Below are positions 51,715-60,208 of a stretch of 64,000 nt of DNA, one piece after another. The position numbers and the translations under genes were made by a program. The first letter of the stretch is position 1. The number at the start of each line of letters is the position of its first letter. The DNA comes from Bordetella sp. BOR01. Its GTDB lineage: Bacteria; Pseudomonadota; Gammaproteobacteria; Burkholderiales; Burkholderiaceae_B. The notes beneath the pieces were generated by a model. The model did no database searches. It saw nothing but the letters and a program-made list of their open reading frames with translations, and was not told where the DNA came from. The stretch is taken from contig NZ_JAHUWT010000002.1 of assembly GCF_019218885.1 (NCBI RefSeq), positions 124,001 to 188,000 of the forward strand, written 5' to 3'.

Positions 51715-53067
51715 TCAGGCGGCCGCTTTGTTCATGACGCCGGATTGCGCCACTTGCTTGAGCACTTTTTCCAGGATGTCCATGCCTTCCTGGATCTCGG
51801 CGTCGGTCGACACCATGGGCGGCACCAGCCGGATGACGTTCATGCGACCGTGGCTGCCGCGCGCCTGCACGATCAGGCCCTGCTCCTGGCAGGCCTGTAC
51901 CACAGCCTTGGCGGCGTCGTTGGCGGGTTCGCGGGTCTTGCGGCTGGTGACCAGCTCGACGCCGTACAGGACGCCGCGGCCGCGGATGTCGCCGATCATC
52001 TCGATCTGCCGCGCCATGGCCGACAGGCGTTCGCGCAGTTGCGCGTCGATCGCGGCGGCGCGTTCGACCAGGCCGTCCTGCTCGATGATGTCGATGCTGG
52101 CCACGCCGGCCGCGCAGGTGATGGGGTCGCAGGCGTGTGAACGCGTGGCGAAGTAGCCGTTGGCGGCCGCCCGGTCGGCGATCTCGGCGCTGGTGCACAC
52201 CGCGCTGACCGGCAGGCCCGCGCCGAAGTGCTTGGACACCGTGATGATGTCGGGCACGACGCCTTCGTGCTGGTGGCCCCACATTTGGCCGGTCTTGCCC
52301 AGGCCGGTCTGCGATTCGTCCATGATGAACAGCATGCCGTACTGGCTGCAGAGTTCGCGCAGCGCCTTCACATAGCCCGGGGGCGGGACGATGATGCCGC
52401 CGGCGCTGAGGATCGGTTCCATGATGAAGGCGGCCGGCTTGCCGGTGAAGTTACTGACGGCCAGGTCGAAGCTCGTTTTCATGCACAGGAAATCGCCGCT
52501 GCCGGTGACGCAGGCGCAGTCGGCGAACGGGCAGCGGTAGGCGTAAGGCGCCATCATCGAGAACGTCGCCTGGGCGGCCAGGCCGTGTTTGCTGCGGTTC
52601 CAGCCGAACGACAGCGAGCGCGTGATGAACGAGGTGGAACCGTGCAGGCCCATGTTCATGCCCAGCACGTCGGTGCCGCCGGTGACCTTGCGCGCCATGT
52701 CGACGGCGGCTTCGACCGCGTCGCTGCCGCTGACCAGGAACAGGGACTTCTGCAGCGGTGGCGTGAGGATCTCGCCCAGGCGGCGATGCAGCGTCAGGCG
52801 GTCGACGTTGAGGAACGTCTTGGTCGAGTGGCTGATGGTTTCCAGGTTGCGCTTGACCGCCTGGACATACAGCGGGTGGTTGTGGCCCAGCGCCGCGGCC
52901 ATCTGGCCGGAGCCGAAGTCCAGGTAGCGCCGGCCCTGTGTATCGTAAACCTCGATGCCGCAGGCGTGCGAGATGACCGGGCGGCTTTCCAGCCCGGCCA
53001 TATAGGCGCCCTTGGCGGTGGGAATCATCCAGCGGTCGACGATTTCCTTTACCTCGTTGGTGTCCAT
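51715..53067 (-). CDS. Class-III PLP-dependent aminotransferase/decarboxylase
   Basis: A 450-residue fold-type I enzyme of the omega-aminotransferase group. Landmarks are YLDFGSGQMAAALGHNHP, the PLP-binding SGSDAVEAAV, EPILSAGGIIVPP, the Asp-containing MDESQTGLGKTG, and the Schiff-base lysine in VSKHFGAGLP. The EPILS and DESQTGLGKTG blocks resemble 2,2-dialkylglycine decarboxylase more than acetylornithine aminotransferase. I start at the ATG at 53067; the open frame before it has no family match. A Cys-rich stretch (YRCPFADCAC) is unusual. The substrate is unknown but the Bug gene behind it suggests an imported amine or amino acid. Confidence 0.88.
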   Translation of the reverse strand: MDTNEVKEIVDRWMIPTAKGAYMAGLESRPVISHACGIEVYDTQGRRYLDFGSGQMAAALGHNHPLYVQAVKRNLETISHSTKTFLNVDRLTLHRRLGEILTPPLQKSLFLVSGSDAVEAAVDMARKVTGGTDVLGMNMGLHGSTSFITRSLSFGWNRSKHGLAAQATFSMMAPYAYRCPFADCACVTGSGDFLCMKTSFDLAVSNFTGKPAAFIMEPILSAGGIIVPPPGYVKALRELCSQYGMLFIMDESQTGLGKTGQMWGHQHEGVVPDIITVSKHFGAGLPVSAVCTSAEIADRAAANGYFATRSHACDPITCAAGVASIDIIEQDGLVERAAAIDAQLRERLSAMARQIEMIGDIRGRGVLYGVELVTSRKTREPANDAAKAVVQACQEQGLIVQARGSHGRMNVIRLVPPMVSTDAEIQEGMDILEKVLKQVAQSGVMNKAAA

Positions 53068-53255
53068 GGCGGTCTTTCCGTAAAGGGGGGTGAGTGGGAG
53101 AAAATCTTTAATGATGGAATGTACGGATAATAATACAATAGCTGCCGCAGACACTCCGGACTAACCCGCAGAGAGCCTGGGCATGGTGATGTCGCCCCCG
53201 GCGGGAGGGGCGGAGAAAGGGGGGAAAAGGGGAAGAAAAACGGGACCCGACGGCT

Positions 53256-53329
53256 GGTGTCTGACACCGGGGTGTGCCCAGGTCATCCCACCACAACGGT
53301 GCCTGGCACCCCGGCGGGAGCCAGGCACC
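53256..53329 (-). repeat. Dispersed GGTGYC-type palindromic repeats
   Basis: GGTGTCTGACACC (53256-53268) and GGTGCCTGGCACC (53298-53310) are perfect 13-bp palindromes, and 53296-53329 is the inverted partner of the repeat at 25147 (29 of 34 bases). The array fills the gap between the DUF934 end and the aminotransferase start. The 13-bp palindromes could fold as hairpins in RNA from either strand. Confidence 0.75.
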
Positions 53330-53358
53330 AGGCTGTCCTTCAATGCAGCCGGGGCGGT

Positions 53359-53913
53359 TTACGCCGCCAGCAACTCCGGCGCCTTGGGCTTGGGATATGT
53401 CTTCTGGTAGTGCACGGTAAACGTCTTGAGCGCGGCCAGCGCCTTGTGCGGGTCGTGGCCTTCTTTCACCAGGAAACTGTCGAAGCCGACGCGCGCCTGG
53501 TAATGGATGGTGTCGATCATGACGTCGCCCAGCGCCCGCAGTTCGCCCTGCCAGCCGTGCCGGGTGCGCAGCAATTGCGCCAGGGAATAGCCGCGCCCGT
53601 CGGTATAGATGGGAAAGTCGATGGCGATGAAAGCGATGCCGGTGGGGTCGACCTGGCCGTCTTCGCCCACCAGGTCGTTCAGCTTGGTGGCCGGTGCCAG
53701 CAGGACGGCCACCGGGTGCTGGCGCTGGCGCAGCGTGTCGCGCGCAGCCACCCATACCGGCAGGGGCACGATCCAGCCTGGCTCGTCGGCCGGCAATTGC
53801 GCGCCGGCCTCGGTGTCGGCCTCGGGCGCGAACACGCGCCAGTCGTTGGCCTGCAGGCGGCCGTGGCGGATCAAGTGTGCCGCGGTTTCGTTGGTGGCAA
53901 CGGCATCAGGCAT
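53359..53913 (-). CDS. DUF934 protein, partner of sulfite reductase
   Basis: A 184-residue DUF934 protein. Family landmarks are WIVPLPVW, FPIYTDGRGYSLAQLLR and GDVMIDTIHYQARVGFDSF. DUF934 genes follow cysI in many proteobacteria and the proteins are thought to help assimilatory sulfite reduction, perhaps as an electron-carrier or assembly subunit. The ATG at 53913 overlaps the end of cysI by 8 bp. No ferredoxin or flavin motif is visible. Confidence 0.9.
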   Translation of the reverse strand: MPDAVATNETAAHLIRHGRLQANDWRVFAPEADTEAGAQLPADEPGWIVPLPVWVAARDTLRQRQHPVAVLLAPATKLNDLVGEDGQVDPTGIAFIAIDFPIYTDGRGYSLAQLLRTRHGWQGELRALGDVMIDTIHYQARVGFDSFLVKEGHDPHKALAALKTFTVHYQKTYPKPKAPELLAA

Positions 53914-55654
53914 GGGCAACCTCGCGGACGCGCGCCGGTGCGGCCTTGGCCACCGCCGGATCGGCATAGACATCTTCTTTGAAAGGAGCGATACCGACGC
54001 GGTCGACCACGTCGATAAAGCGTTCGGCGTCGCTGTCGCGCAGGCGCAGGTACGTGCGCACCAATTGCTCGACCACATCGGGCACCTGTTCGCGCGCGAA
54101 CGAGGGGCCGATGATGCGGCCGATGGCGGCGCCGCCCCCGCGCAGCGATTGCAGGTCGGGCAGCGGCTTGGCGGCGCCATTCTGGCGCCCGCCGATGGTG
54201 ACCTGGTACCACTCTTCGCCGTTCTTATCCACGCCCAGGATGCCGATATGGCCCACGTGGTGGTGGCCACAGGCATTGATGCAGCCCGAGATGTTCAAGT
54301 CGAGCTCGCCCACTTCGAACAAGTAGTCCAGGTCGTCGAAACGGTGCTGGATGGCCTCGGCTACGGGAATCGACACGGCATTGGCCAGCGCGCAGAAATC
54401 GCCGCCGGGGCACGAGATGATGTTGGTCAGCAGGCCGATGTTGGGCGTGGCCATGTTCAGCGCGCGCAGCTCTTGCCAGAGCTCGAAAAGCTGGGCGCGG
54501 CGCACGTCGGCCAGCACCAGGTTCTGTTCGTGCGAGACGCGCACTTCGCCGTAGCCATAGCGTTCGGACAGGTCGGCCACGGCTTCCATCTGGTCGGCCG
54601 TGATGTCGCCCGGCGGGACGCCCGTGGGTTTGAGCGACAAGGTGACGGCCGCATAGCCCGGCACCTTGTGGCCATGCACGTTCTTGCGCAGCCAGCGCGC
54701 GAAGGCGGGATGCGCCGCGGTGTGCATCTCGGTGGGATCGGGCTCGCCGGCGGTGCCCGCATCGTACTCGGGCCAGGTGAAGCGGCTGGCGATGGTGTCC
54801 ACGTAGTCTTGCGTCAGCGTGTCGGGGCCGCCCTTGATCAACTGCCACTGCTCGTCGACCTGCTGGGCATAGGCTTCGGGGGTCAGGTCCTTGACCAGGA
54901 TCTTGATGCGCGCCTTGAACTTGTTGTCGCGCCGGCCGTGCATGTTGTAGACGCGCAGCGCGGCCTGCAGATAGGTAAGCAGATGCTGCCATTCTACGAA
55001 CGGGTTGATCAGGTGGCCCACCATGGGGGTGCGTCCCAGGCCGCCGCCCACCCACACGCGAAAGCCCAGCACGCCGTCGCGCTCGACTGCCTGCAGGCCG
55101 ATATCGTGCACGCCCACGGCGGCACGGTCTTCTTCGGCGCCGCTGACAGCGATCTTGAACTTGCGCGGCAGGAATGCGAATTCAGGGTGCAGCGTCGACC
55201 ATTGGCGAATGATCTCGCACCACACCAGGGGGTTGACGAGTTCGTCGGGCGCGATGCCGGCAAAATGGTCGGACGTGGTGTTGCGGATACAGTTGCCGCT
55301 GGTCTGGATGGAGTGCATCTGCACCTTGGCCAGCTCGGCCAGGATGGTGGGCACGTCTTCCAGCTTGGGCCAGTTGAACTGCATGTTCTGACGGGTGCTG
55401 AAGTGGCCGTAACCGCGGTCCCATGTGCGCGCGATATGCGCCAGCGTGCGCAGTTGGCGCGCGGCCAGCAGGCCATAGGGGATGGCGATGCGCAGCATCG
55501 GCGCGTGGCGCTGTATATATAGGCCGTTTTGCAGGCGCAGCGTGCGGAAGTCGTCTTCGGTCAGCTGGCCGTCAAGAAAGCGCTTGGTCTGGTCGGTGAA
55601 CTGCGCAACGCGCTGTTCCACAAGTTGTTGATCGACGGGATCGTACACATACAT
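53906..55654 (-). CDS. cysI: Sulfite (or nitrite) reductase, siroheme hemoprotein subunit
   Basis: A 582-residue assimilatory siroheme-[4Fe-4S] enzyme that reduces sulfite to sulfide. Two repeats of the NiR/SiR ferredoxin-like domain flank the cofactor domains; the cluster ligands are the Cys pairs in SCPGGDFC and GCINACGHHHVGH. Arginine and lysine siroheme-phase residues are seen near STRQNMQFNW. I start at the ATG at 55654; the frame is open for 23 more codons without similarity. The paired DUF934 gene favours sulfite over nitrite. It runs into DUF934 by 8 bp. Confidence 0.92.
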   Translation of the reverse strand: MYVYDPVDQQLVEQRVAQFTDQTKRFLDGQLTEDDFRTLRLQNGLYIQRHAPMLRIAIPYGLLAARQLRTLAHIARTWDRGYGHFSTRQNMQFNWPKLEDVPTILAELAKVQMHSIQTSGNCIRNTTSDHFAGIAPDELVNPLVWCEIIRQWSTLHPEFAFLPRKFKIAVSGAEEDRAAVGVHDIGLQAVERDGVLGFRVWVGGGLGRTPMVGHLINPFVEWQHLLTYLQAALRVYNMHGRRDNKFKARIKILVKDLTPEAYAQQVDEQWQLIKGGPDTLTQDYVDTIASRFTWPEYDAGTAGEPDPTEMHTAAHPAFARWLRKNVHGHKVPGYAAVTLSLKPTGVPPGDITADQMEAVADLSERYGYGEVRVSHEQNLVLADVRRAQLFELWQELRALNMATPNIGLLTNIISCPGGDFCALANAVSIPVAEAIQHRFDDLDYLFEVGELDLNISGCINACGHHHVGHIGILGVDKNGEEWYQVTIGGRQNGAAKPLPDLQSLRGGGAAIGRIIGPSFAREQVPDVVEQLVRTYLRLRDSDAERFIDVVDRVGIAPFKEDVYADPAVAKAAPARVREVAHA

Positions 55655-55858
55655 GGCAGGTTGCCCATTTTGAAGCGCCCTGGGGCGCAAGGGAACAGCC
55701 TGCGGCTTGCAGCGGGCCACCATCTACGGTGGACGCGGAAACGCGCCGCCGCCCGGCGCCGCAGGGTTCTATGCTCATAACCGTAACAGCCGATAGATCG
55801 GGATGTCTAAGTCATTCTGGTAATAAGGATAGAAGCGCCGCGGCACCGGCGCCGGCAC

Positions 55859-56476
55859 TCAGGCGGGCGGGGCTTGCGGAGCCGTGTCGCGCAGCGACGG
55901 GCGTTCGCCGAAACCGGCGTACCAGGCCGCCAGGGCCGGGTGGCTGCTGCGCCAGTCGTAGTCGGCGTAGCGGAAGTCCAGGTAGCCCAGCGCGCAGCCC
56001 AGGGTCAGCGTGCCGATGTCGACCCGGTCGCCGAACGCGGCCGCGCGCTGCTCGAACTGCGCCAGGGCGTCGGCCACCTTGCTCATCTGGCCGTCGATCC
56101 AGTCGCTCCAGCGGCTGGATTCGGGGCGTACCGTGATTTCGTAGCGGGCCAGCAACGCCGCGCCCAGGATGCCGTCGGCCAGCGCCTGGTCGGCCAGGGC
56201 CTGCCAGCGCGCCGGACCGGCTGCCGGGAACAGCTTGCCGCCGCCCAGGTCGTCCAGGTATTCGCAGATGACGCGGCTGTCGTACAGCGCCTGGCCGTCG
56301 TCGGTGATCAGGGTGGGAACCTGGCCCAGCGGGTTGCTGGGGATGATGTTGCGGTCGCGGTTCACCGGGTGCGCCGCGCTGGGCAGGGTCTGGATCCGGC
56401 TGGCCAGGCCGGTTTCGTGCGCGACGGCCATGCATTTGCGGACGAACGGCGAGGACGGGGAAAAATAGATCTTCAT
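55859..56476 (-). CDS. Glutathione S-transferase family protein
   Basis: A 205-residue GST with an N-terminal thioredoxin-like domain (IYFSPSSPFVRKCMAVAHETGL; NPLGQVPTLITDDGQALYDSRVICEYLDD) and an all-helical C-terminal domain (DIGTLTLGCALGYLDFRYADYDW). The serine in SPSSPF occupies the catalytic position of bacterial GSTs of this type, similar to YibF. The ATG at 56476 is preceded by a weak GGAACC site. Its substrate is unknown; the gene stands alone after the sulfite reductase genes. Confidence 0.9.
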   Translation of the reverse strand: MKIYFSPSSPFVRKCMAVAHETGLASRIQTLPSAAHPVNRDRNIIPSNPLGQVPTLITDDGQALYDSRVICEYLDDLGGGKLFPAAGPARWQALADQALADGILGAALLARYEITVRPESSRWSDWIDGQMSKVADALAQFEQRAAAFGDRVDIGTLTLGCALGYLDFRYADYDWRSSHPALAAWYAGFGERPSLRDTAPQAPPA

Positions 56477-56597
56477 GGGGTTCCTTGTGTGGGGGCGCTG
56501 CGAGCCAGCCGGCCAGGCGCCCGGGTGGCGACCAGCAAAAGAGTAATGCCAGGCCTTGCGCAATGCCAGCCCATGCCGGAAACCCCGATCGGCGGGC

Positions 56598-57245
56598 TTA
56601 CGCGGCCGGCTGCGGCTGGCAGGGCGAGAATTTGCCGCTGACGGGGTCGCGCAGGAACAGCAAGCCGGTGGCCACGCCGAAATAGGCGCCGTGCAGTTCC
56701 ATCTGGCCTTGTTCGACCCGGCTGCGGATCGACGGGAAGGTCATCAGGTTTTTCAGGCTATGCTCGACCACCGCCCATTCCAGCCGCTGGATGTCGGTGG
56801 CGCGGTCGCCGGTGCGCGGCGTGGTTTCGGCCAAAGAGGTGACCTGCGACATCCATTTGCCGATGAAGTCGATGTCGGTCAATGGCTTGGCATCGTCGAA
56901 CACGGCGCGCACGCCACCGCACGACGCATGCCCCAGCACCACCACATGTTTCACATTGAGCGCGCTGACCGCGAATTCGATGGCCGCGCTGGTGCCGTGC
57001 AGGGACGAGGATTTGGCCTCGCCTTCATAGGGCGGCACCAGGTTGGCCACGTTGCGGATGACGAACATCTCGCCGGGGCCGGCGTCGAAGATGACCTCGG
57101 GCGACACGCGCGAGTCACAGCAGCCGATCAGCAGAATTTCGGGGTTCTGTCCGGATTCGCCCAGATTTTCGTAGCGGCTGCGCTCGTTGTGGAAGCGGCC
57201 GTCCAGGAAAGCCTGGTAGCCGTCGGCAAGTCGTTTAGGGAACAT
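56598..57245 (-). CDS. Beta-class carbonic anhydrase
   Basis: A 215-residue zinc enzyme that interconverts CO2 and bicarbonate. The zinc ligands are Cys42 in CCDSR (with catalytic Asp44 and Arg46), His106 and Cys109 in GHASCGG. The conserved VIRNVANLVPP follows the first motif. The size and motifs fit the CynT/Can group. GGATAT precedes the ATG. It is a single-gene unit between the GST and FxLYD genes. Confidence 0.95.
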   Translation of the reverse strand: MFPKRLADGYQAFLDGRFHNERSRYENLGESGQNPEILLIGCCDSRVSPEVIFDAGPGEMFVIRNVANLVPPYEGEAKSSSLHGTSAAIEFAVSALNVKHVVVLGHASCGGVRAVFDDAKPLTDIDFIGKWMSQVTSLAETTPRTGDRATDIQRLEWAVVEHSLKNLMTFPSIRSRVEQGQMELHGAYFGVATGLLFLRDPVSGKFSPCQPQPAA

Positions 57246-57343
57246 GGAGATATCCTTTTGTTGTTCTGGCGAAGGCGGGGCATTATTTTCCCACAGCCCC
57301 CTTACAGGCCCCTGGGTGGCCCGCCGCGCCCTCGCAACGGACG

Positions 57344-57676
57344 CTATTGCGCCTTGATATCCATGGCGGTGAAGCGGGTGAAAGCATGCGGGGTGGCGGC
57401 TTGCACCTGCCAGCTTGCACCGGGCTCCAGCGCCGTGTCGCGCCGGCCCGTGGTGCGGCCGACCTCGTTGCCCTGGGCGTCGTACAGCACGAAGGTGACC
57501 GACAGGCCTTGCACGGGCTTGTCGCCGTGGTTGGACAGGGTGCCGGTGATGATGGACGTGCCGTCGGCCTGGCGGGTGGCGGCCAGGTCGCCGAGGGATA
57601 CGCCGTAGGGCAGGCTCTGGGCGGCGGCCATGGCCGATGCCGTGGCCAGCAGCAGGCAGGCTAGGGTCTTTTTCAT
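57344..57676 (-). CDS. Secreted FxLYD-domain protein
   Basis: A 110-residue protein with a signal peptide (MKKTLACLLLATASAMAAAQ, cleavage near 20) and a single beta-sandwich FxLYD domain, seen as GTLSNHGDKPV, TFVLYDAQGNEVG and LEPGASWQVQA. FxLYD proteins are periplasmic or surface proteins without a set activity. The ATG at 57676 is preceded by GGAGACC. It is not obviously linked to its neighbours. Confidence 0.88.
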   Translation of the reverse strand: MKKTLACLLLATASAMAAAQSLPYGVSLGDLAATRQADGTSIITGTLSNHGDKPVQGLSVTFVLYDAQGNEVGRTTGRRDTALEPGASWQVQAATPHAFTRFTAMDIKAQ

Positions 57677-57744
57677 GGCGGTCTCCTGGGGCCTGTACGT
57701 GGCCCGGTGTTCACCATAGAACGCGGCGACCGGCGGCGCAATAG

Positions 57745-58785
57745 TTACACCGTTGCCACGGGCGTTACCGGCGAGCCGACGGCGTGCGGCAGGCGCAGCG
57801 GCGGCGCGGTCAGCATGAAATGGTGCCGGTTGTTGGCGCGCAGCCATTCGGCCAGGTCTTTCAGGTACCACAGCTCGGCCAGCGGCAGGCCCAGCTTGAA
57901 CAGGCAGTGGTGGTGCAGCGGCAGCATGGCGCGCGGTCCCTGGCGCTCGCGTGCCGGATAGGCCTCGACCGCGTAGTTGTCGGCGCAAATGGCCACGATG
58001 CCGCTGTCGGTGATCCACTGCAGCAAGGCGGCATCGGTGCCGTCCAGGGCCGCGCCGTAGGCGTGCAGCACATCGGGGTCGGGCTGCCCGGCCATCTCGA
58101 CGATTTTTTCCGCGAACCCGGTGCGCAGCACCAGCATGTCGCCGGATTCGACGGTGATGCCGTCGGCCTGCAGGACTTGCATCAGTTCGGCATGGCCGAC
58201 CACGGTACGTCCGGTGCCGAAGTGGCGCGCCAGGTCTACCAGCACGCCGCGCCCCTGCATGCCTTGCGAGGCCAGGTTCTCGATACCCAGTTTCAGCGCG
58301 GCCGAGGGGCCGCCGCTATTGCAGCCGCAGCCGACATGGTCGCCGTCGGCCGGCCCGATGACGTCGATGCCGGCGCGATAACCGTTGTAGTAGCAAAGCT
58401 CGGCGCGCCCGTCGCCATCGGCGTCGAACAGCGCGCCCACATGGGCCAGCGAGTCCCATTGGGTGGAATACTGCATCGACAGCAGCACCTGGTCGTCGCT
58501 GAGCACGTCGACCGCATCGGGGTTCAGGTTGCGCAACGGGAAATTCAAGTACGGCGTGTCCTGCAGGCGCGTGGGGCTTAGCTGGGGCGGATGGCGGCGC
58601 GGATTCAGCACGTTGCCGCCCGGCAGGTCCAGCGGCAGCGACAGGCAGAAGGTCTTGCCGGCGCGGATCTCGCGCGCGCCCTTGAGCACCTGGGCTTCGG
58701 TCAGCAGGTTGAGCCGGCCCAGTTGATCGTCGGGGCCGTAGTCTCCCCAGTTCGAGCCTTCGGGGCGTTGCTTCCAGCGTTGCAT
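57745..58785 (-). CDS. Cyclase family protein (kynurenine-formamidase-like hydrolase)
   Basis: A 346-residue metal-dependent hydrolase of the cyclase family (PF04199). The metal motif is a variant, QWDSLAHVGALFD, instead of HxGTHxD, as in a bacterial subgroup acting on lactones or formamides; further motifs are GVLVDLARHFG and ADNYAVEAYPA. The gene lies 4 bp after the enol-lactonase-like gene and is the last of the beta-ketoadipate cluster, so it may act on a lactone or on an aromatic-derived amide. CatC-like or kynurenine roles remain open. Confidence 0.88.
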   Translation of the reverse strand: MQRWKQRPEGSNWGDYGPDDQLGRLNLLTEAQVLKGAREIRAGKTFCLSLPLDLPGGNVLNPRRHPPQLSPTRLQDTPYLNFPLRNLNPDAVDVLSDDQVLLSMQYSTQWDSLAHVGALFDADGDGRAELCYYNGYRAGIDVIGPADGDHVGCGCNSGGPSAALKLGIENLASQGMQGRGVLVDLARHFGTGRTVVGHAELMQVLQADGITVESGDMLVLRTGFAEKIVEMAGQPDPDVLHAYGAALDGTDAALLQWITDSGIVAICADNYAVEAYPARERQGPRAMLPLHHHCLFKLGLPLAELWYLKDLAEWLRANNRHHFMLTAPPLRLPHAVGSPVTPVATV

Positions 58786-58789
58786 GGCC

Positions 58790-59569
58790 TTACTCCGTCA
58801 GGAAGTCGAGCACCGCGCGGGTGTAGGCTTCCGGTTGTTCCCAGTTGGAAATGTGCGAGGTATCCAGTTCCAGGTAGCGGGCGCCCGCGATGCCCGCGGC
58901 CAGGTCGCGGCCGTCTTGCGGGGTGGTTGCCGGGTCTTGCGTGCCGGCGATGACCAGCGTGGGCGCCTTGATCTCGCCCAGCCGGCCGCGCAAGTCGGCA
59001 TCGCGCAGCGCGGCGCAGTTGCTGCTGTAGCCTTCGTTCGACGTACGGCGCAGCATATCGACCAACACCTGGGTCAGGCCTGGCTCGGCGGTGCGGTAGC
59101 CGGGCGACAGCCAGCGCTCGACCAGCGCGGGCGCCATGTTTTCCAGGCCGTCTTGCGCCACCGCCGCGATACGCGTCGACCAGCTGTCGACGCTGCCGAT
59201 GCGCGCCGCCGTATTGCACAGCACCAGTTTGCGCACGCGTTGCGGGTGGTCCAGCGCCAGGTGCAGCCCGGTAGGGCCGCCCATCGACAGGCCGCAGAAA
59301 TCGGCCTGGGCAATGTCCAGGTGGTCGAGCAGTGCGGCGACGTCGCCCGCCAGTTGCGCGAAGCTGTATTCGCCCGCAGGTACCGATGACTTGCCGTGGC
59401 CGCGCGTGTCGTAGCGCAGCACGCGAAAGCGCTGCGACAGCGCCGGCACCTGGCGCGCCCACATGTCGGCGCAAGTGCCCAGCGAATTGGACAGGACCAG
59501 CACGGGGGCATCGGCGGGGCCGTCGATCACATAGTACAAGCGTACCTGGCCCAGGTCGGCGTATGGCAT
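58790..59569 (-). CDS. pcaD: 3-oxoadipate enol-lactonase
   Basis: A 259-residue alpha/beta hydrolase that opens beta-ketoadipate enol-lactone. The nucleophile Ser95 is in GLSMGG, the acid is the Asp in AGTQDPATTP, and the base His is in DTSHISNWEQP; SNSLGTCADMW contributes the oxyanion-hole block typical of PcaD. I start at the ATG at 59569 (MPYADLG), as in family members; the frame extends upstream without similarity. The neighbours catC and the CoA-transferase subunits complete the same pathway. Confidence 0.93.
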   Translation of the reverse strand: MPYADLGQVRLYYVIDGPADAPVLVLSNSLGTCADMWARQVPALSQRFRVLRYDTRGHGKSSVPAGEYSFAQLAGDVAALLDHLDIAQADFCGLSMGGPTGLHLALDHPQRVRKLVLCNTAARIGSVDSWSTRIAAVAQDGLENMAPALVERWLSPGYRTAEPGLTQVLVDMLRRTSNEGYSSNCAALRDADLRGRLGEIKAPTLVIAGTQDPATTPQDGRDLAAGIAGARYLELDTSHISNWEQPEAYTRAVLDFLTE

Positions 59570-59600
59570 AAGTAGATTCCTGTGGGGATGGAAGCCCGCG

Positions 59601-59897
59601 CTACAGCTGGCACTGGCCGTTGAAGTAGGCCTTGCGCCAGCGCGTGATCGCCACGCGCTCGAACAGGCCGGCCTGGCTGAACGGGTCGGCGGCGATGAAG
59701 GCTTCGGCGGCTTCGCGCGTATCCACGTCAATCACGTAGAGCCCGCCGCCGGCATCCTTGCCGTCATCGTGCAGCTTGGCGCCGCAGGCCAGCAGCAACG
59801 GCTTGTTGGTTTCCAGGAAGTCGAGGTGGGCGGGGCGATGCTGTTGGCGCACGGCCTGGTGGTCGGGCTTGTCGAAGGTTTCGATGACGTAGGGCAT
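59601..59897 (-). CDS. YciI-like protein
   Basis: A 98-residue ferredoxin-like protein of the YCII family with the His-rich HRPAHLDFLE and the conserved GGLYVIDVDT and ADPFSQAGLFE blocks. YciI-like proteins include small dehydrochlorinases and muconolactone-isomerase relatives. It lies between catC and pcaD in the same orientation and may be a second isomerase or dehalogenase of the aromatic pathway; this is inferred from position. Confidence 0.88.
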   Translation of the reverse strand: MPYVIETFDKPDHQAVRQQHRPAHLDFLETNKPLLLACGAKLHDDGKDAGGGLYVIDVDTREAAEAFIAADPFSQAGLFERVAITRWRKAYFNGQCQL

Positions 59898-59912
59898 GAC
59901 GGGCTCCGGCGG

Positions 59913-60188
59913 TCAGATGGCCGAGGGGTGGCGCGCCAGCGCCGTTACCTGGATATCCATGTACGGAAACAGCGGCAGCGACGACAGCAACTGGTGCAGT
60001 TCGTCGTTGTTGTCCACGTCGAAGATGCTGACGTTGGCATAGCGGCCCGCCACGCGCCACAGGTGCTGCCACTTGCCGTCGCGCTGCAGTTGCTGCGCCA
60101 GGGCCTTTTCATCGGCCTTGAGTTTATCGGCACGCTCGGCCGGCATGTCCACGGGCAGGTTCACCTGCATCTGAACCATGAAAAGCAT
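59913..60188 (-). CDS. catC: Muconolactone delta-isomerase
   Basis: A 91-residue ferredoxin-like enzyme that converts muconolactone to beta-ketoadipate enol-lactone in the catechol branch. MLFMVQMQVNLP at the start, then the LADEKALAQQL-like helix, WRVAGRYANVSIFD and SLPLFPYMDIQVTALARHP match CatC closely in sequence and length. The ATG at 60188 is chosen because the family begins there. It sits 20 bp after pcaJ and 15 bp before the YciI gene. The upstream enzymes catA and catB are not in the window. Confidence 0.93.
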   Translation of the reverse strand: MLFMVQMQVNLPVDMPAERADKLKADEKALAQQLQRDGKWQHLWRVAGRYANVSIFDVDNNDELHQLLSSLPLFPYMDIQVTALARHPSAI

Positions 60189-60208
60189 GAGGGGGTCTCC
60201 AATCGTAT

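Noticed and set aside
53609-55522. Plus-strand open frame of 637 codons across the sulfite reductase
   Set aside because: Antisense shadow of a GC-rich gene; the minus frame has all cofactor ligands.
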